The notes beneath the pieces are model-generated. The model searched no databases, was not told the origin of the DNA, and saw only the letters and a list, made by a program, of their open reading frames with translations. A stretch of DNA of 64,000 nt from Atherinomorus stipes (Eukaryota; Chordata; Actinopteri; Atheriniformes; Atherinidae): contig JALJCO010013399.1 in the NCBI GenBank assembly GCA_023101725.1, positions 1-64,000 of the forward strand, in the 5' to 3' direction. A program made the position numbers and the translations under genes. Each line of letters opens with the position of its first letter. Positions within the stretch are counted from its first letter, which is position 1. Shown here piece after piece: positions 62,326-64,000 of the stretch.

Positions 62326-63189
62326 ACGTGAGCAGGTAACAGTCGTGTGATTGAACCCCCGACATCCACCAGCTGACCTCATATCGTCTCCTGGATGTGA
62401 AACGACCAGAAAAGCGCGCGACTGTAATTAATAAGTTGTTTCTTTTCGTTTCAGAAGAACCGGTCTGTTATTTCCGACCTTGCTGCGGTTCCAGTCCCGG
62501 CTGGTGAGAACCGCTGCAGACAATGGTGTGTTTCCAGACGGATATTTTTGCTCTCTCTCCCGTGGACGCGAGCCCCTTTGGGTGCAACGCTGTGATTAAT
62601 GGCCCTGCTCTCCAGCTAGATTTGGACAAGGCCTGCGAGCCCGCGTGGAAGTTATTACTTTCTAATGGGAACATGTAAGCAGAGGCCATGTGCTTCTCAT
62701 CAGTCCAGGGACGACAGCTGCATGAAAGAATGGAAGATTACAGCATGTCATGTTTGGATGTAGGCGAGTGTTAGCCTAGCTTATTTTTGTTGTTGGTTCA
62801 CATTTCCTCTTTTCTCTCTCTCTCATCACCCGTCTCTCTCTCCTCTCCTGGTGTGGCTGAAGTCATTCATGTTGAGGTTACATGAGTCACTTATTCCCTC
62901 TGGGGTGACAGTGATGGAGCCAAGATCCCATTGTGTTGGTCCCATTTTTCCATTTCAGGATGCAAGCTATTCCAAGCCGAACTTGGTTAAAAATAAACCT
63001 GGAGAACACGAAATGAGACGTGGCGGACAGACTGATCTGAGGGGGAACAGGGAGGGGGGGCTCTCCAGGTTGCTGCTGCAGATATGGAAAGACAAAAACA
63101 AAATTACACTTTTAATAGGGGATTATCACGCTTCCGCGTTCCGGTTTCCGGAAGTTGAAACATCTGAAGCTTCCTCTTCCGGGCCAGGA
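62326..63189. other. Unassigned sequence before the THAP ORF
   Basis: A small frame at 62523 reads MVCFQTDIFALSPVDASPFG and stops after 51 codons. A possible splice pair (gtttcag at 62448-62454, CTG|gtgaga at 62503) lies before it. Nothing recognised. Confidence 0.35.
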
Positions 63190-63429
63190 ATGGCTCAATG
63201 TTACTGCTCTGTTCCATTGTGTACATCTAATGAACAACGCCAGCCGTACCTAAGTTTTCATGGATTCCCGACTGAAAAGACACTAAGGAAGAAGTGGATG
63301 AAAGCGATTTGTCGGAGTGAAGGACCGAAACTTAATATAAAACAAGGTTGCACGTATGTCTGTAGTCGGCACTTCAATGATGCAGACTACACTACAGCTA
63401 GAGTTAGCAAGCTAGCGTTAGCAAGCTAG
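63190..63429 (+). CDS. THAP-domain zinc finger ORF, truncated
   Basis: 79 codons from MAQCYCSVPLC. C2CH ligands C6, C11, C58 and H61 (YVCSRHF), with the conserved P27 (HGFPTEK) and W36 (KKWMKAIC) of the THAP fold, a sequence-specific DNA-binding domain. A longer in-frame start (62851) exists, but THAP proteins normally begin just before the first cysteine, so 63190 is chosen. The frame ends early in a short tandem duplication of GTTAGCAAGCTAGC (63404-63435). Just beyond it, another frame carries KRLKTGSVPP, which resembles the LK-x-G-x-VP end of a THAP domain. THAP modules occur in host regulators and in transposases, and the context suggests a mobile-element origin. Confidence 0.65.
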   Translation: MAQCYCSVPLCTSNEQRQPYLSFHGFPTEKTLRKKWMKAICRSEGPKLNIKQGCTYVCSRHFNDADYTTARVSKLALAS

Positions 63430-63460
63430 CGTTAGCTGACGATACCAACTTTTTGCTTGT

Positions 63461-63964
63461 GAAAACATACAAGCGTCTGAAAACTGGGTCTGTACCTCCC
63501 TGATTCCAGTGGAACAACTGGGGACTGCCAAAAAAAGGAGACGCTTTCAGATGCTTGTGTGTTTTCAGCCGCACAAAGTTAGGCACGTCATCGAGCTGGC
63601 TAATGCTAACCTGCCAAAACGACTGTGCAGACTGCCGGCTACAAACAAACGTGTGTCGTTTTATTATAAAGTTCGGTCCTTCACCGCGGCGAATCGGTTG
63701 TTTTAATCCACTTCTTCCTTAGCATCACTTCAGTCTGGAATGAAAACTTGGCATTGGCGTTTATCCGATTAACGAAGTTTAACAGAGTAGTAGTCGGCGG
63801 ACTACTGTTAGCAGGTTAGCAAATTAACCAGCTTGATAACGTGCCAAACTTTGTGCGGCTGAAAACACACAAGCATCTGAAAGCGTCTCCTTTCTTGGCA
63901 GTCCCCAGTTGTTCCACTGGAAACGGGGGGGTACAGACCCGATTTTCAGATGTTTGTGTGTTTT
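63461..63964. repeat. Inverted pair of a 105-bp segment with its own short TIRs
   Basis: 63461-63566 (GAAAACATACAAGCGTCTGA ... TCAGATGCTTGTGTGTTTTC) and 63861-63964 (GAAAACACACAAGCATCTGA ... TCAGATGTTTGTGTGTTTT) are inverted copies of each other. Each also has about 22-bp inverted ends. The segment overlaps the C-terminal THAP remnant. Confidence 0.7.
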
Positions 63965-64000
63965 AAGACGCACAATGTTAAGCACGTCAGTAAACGCTAG

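Overview
The window is nuclear DNA from a teleost fish. Fish-type Rex1-like, L2-like and RTE-like LINE fragments, a decayed Tc1 transposase and fish hAT, Harbinger and TTAA-flanked elements sit around one intact multi-exon vertebrate gene. That gene is zcchc4, the 28S rRNA N6-adenosine methyltransferase. I can follow it on the plus strand from its ATG (12731) to its stop (35191) through 13 exons, and the phase fits at every junction (1455 nt, 484 codons). Intron 5 (11.8 kb, with a GC-AG donor) holds a second gene on the opposite strand. Its four exons (27226 down to 19448) have the TRIM pattern of 96-nt and 231-nt coiled-coil exons followed by a single B30.2/SPRY exon, but I find no RING or B-box.

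Layout. 1-10746: a 27-bp satellite, interrupted once (6613-7147). 10747-12730: upstream DNA, one copy of a composite palindromic MITE, and a promoter with a perfect TGACGTCA site. 12731-35191: zcchc4 with the nested TRIM-like gene and at least six minisatellites, several MITE copies and two LINE fragments in its introns. 35259: polyadenylation signal. 35395-64000: no confidently identified host gene. This part holds transposons (Tc1, hAT, Harbinger with a LINE inside it, TTAA fold-back elements, a nested long-TIR element), six more tandem arrays, some weak exon-like stretches, and at the far right a broken THAP zinc-finger ORF.

The most striking overall property is tandem repetition. Roughly a third of the window belongs to about a dozen minisatellite families with units of 5, 16/32, 21, 22, 25/26, 27, 31, 37, 42/44 and 58 bp. 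Several look connected. The 42-bp family occurs at two loci 43 kb apart in opposite orientation and matches part of a dispersed element seen once at 38543. The 21-bp and 27-bp families share a core. A 58-bp array repeats a perfect CTCF-type motif four times inside zcchc4 intron 5. A composite palindromic MITE, present about seven times, carries TCTCGCGAGA (Kaiso-type) palindromes, and two of its copies are interrupted by featureless low-complexity blocks that are probably assembly artefacts. Such a minisatellite density suggests subtelomeric or otherwise fast-evolving DNA, which is an inference.

Most long open frames here are not genes. Arrays whose unit is a multiple of 3 stay open in several frames on both strands.
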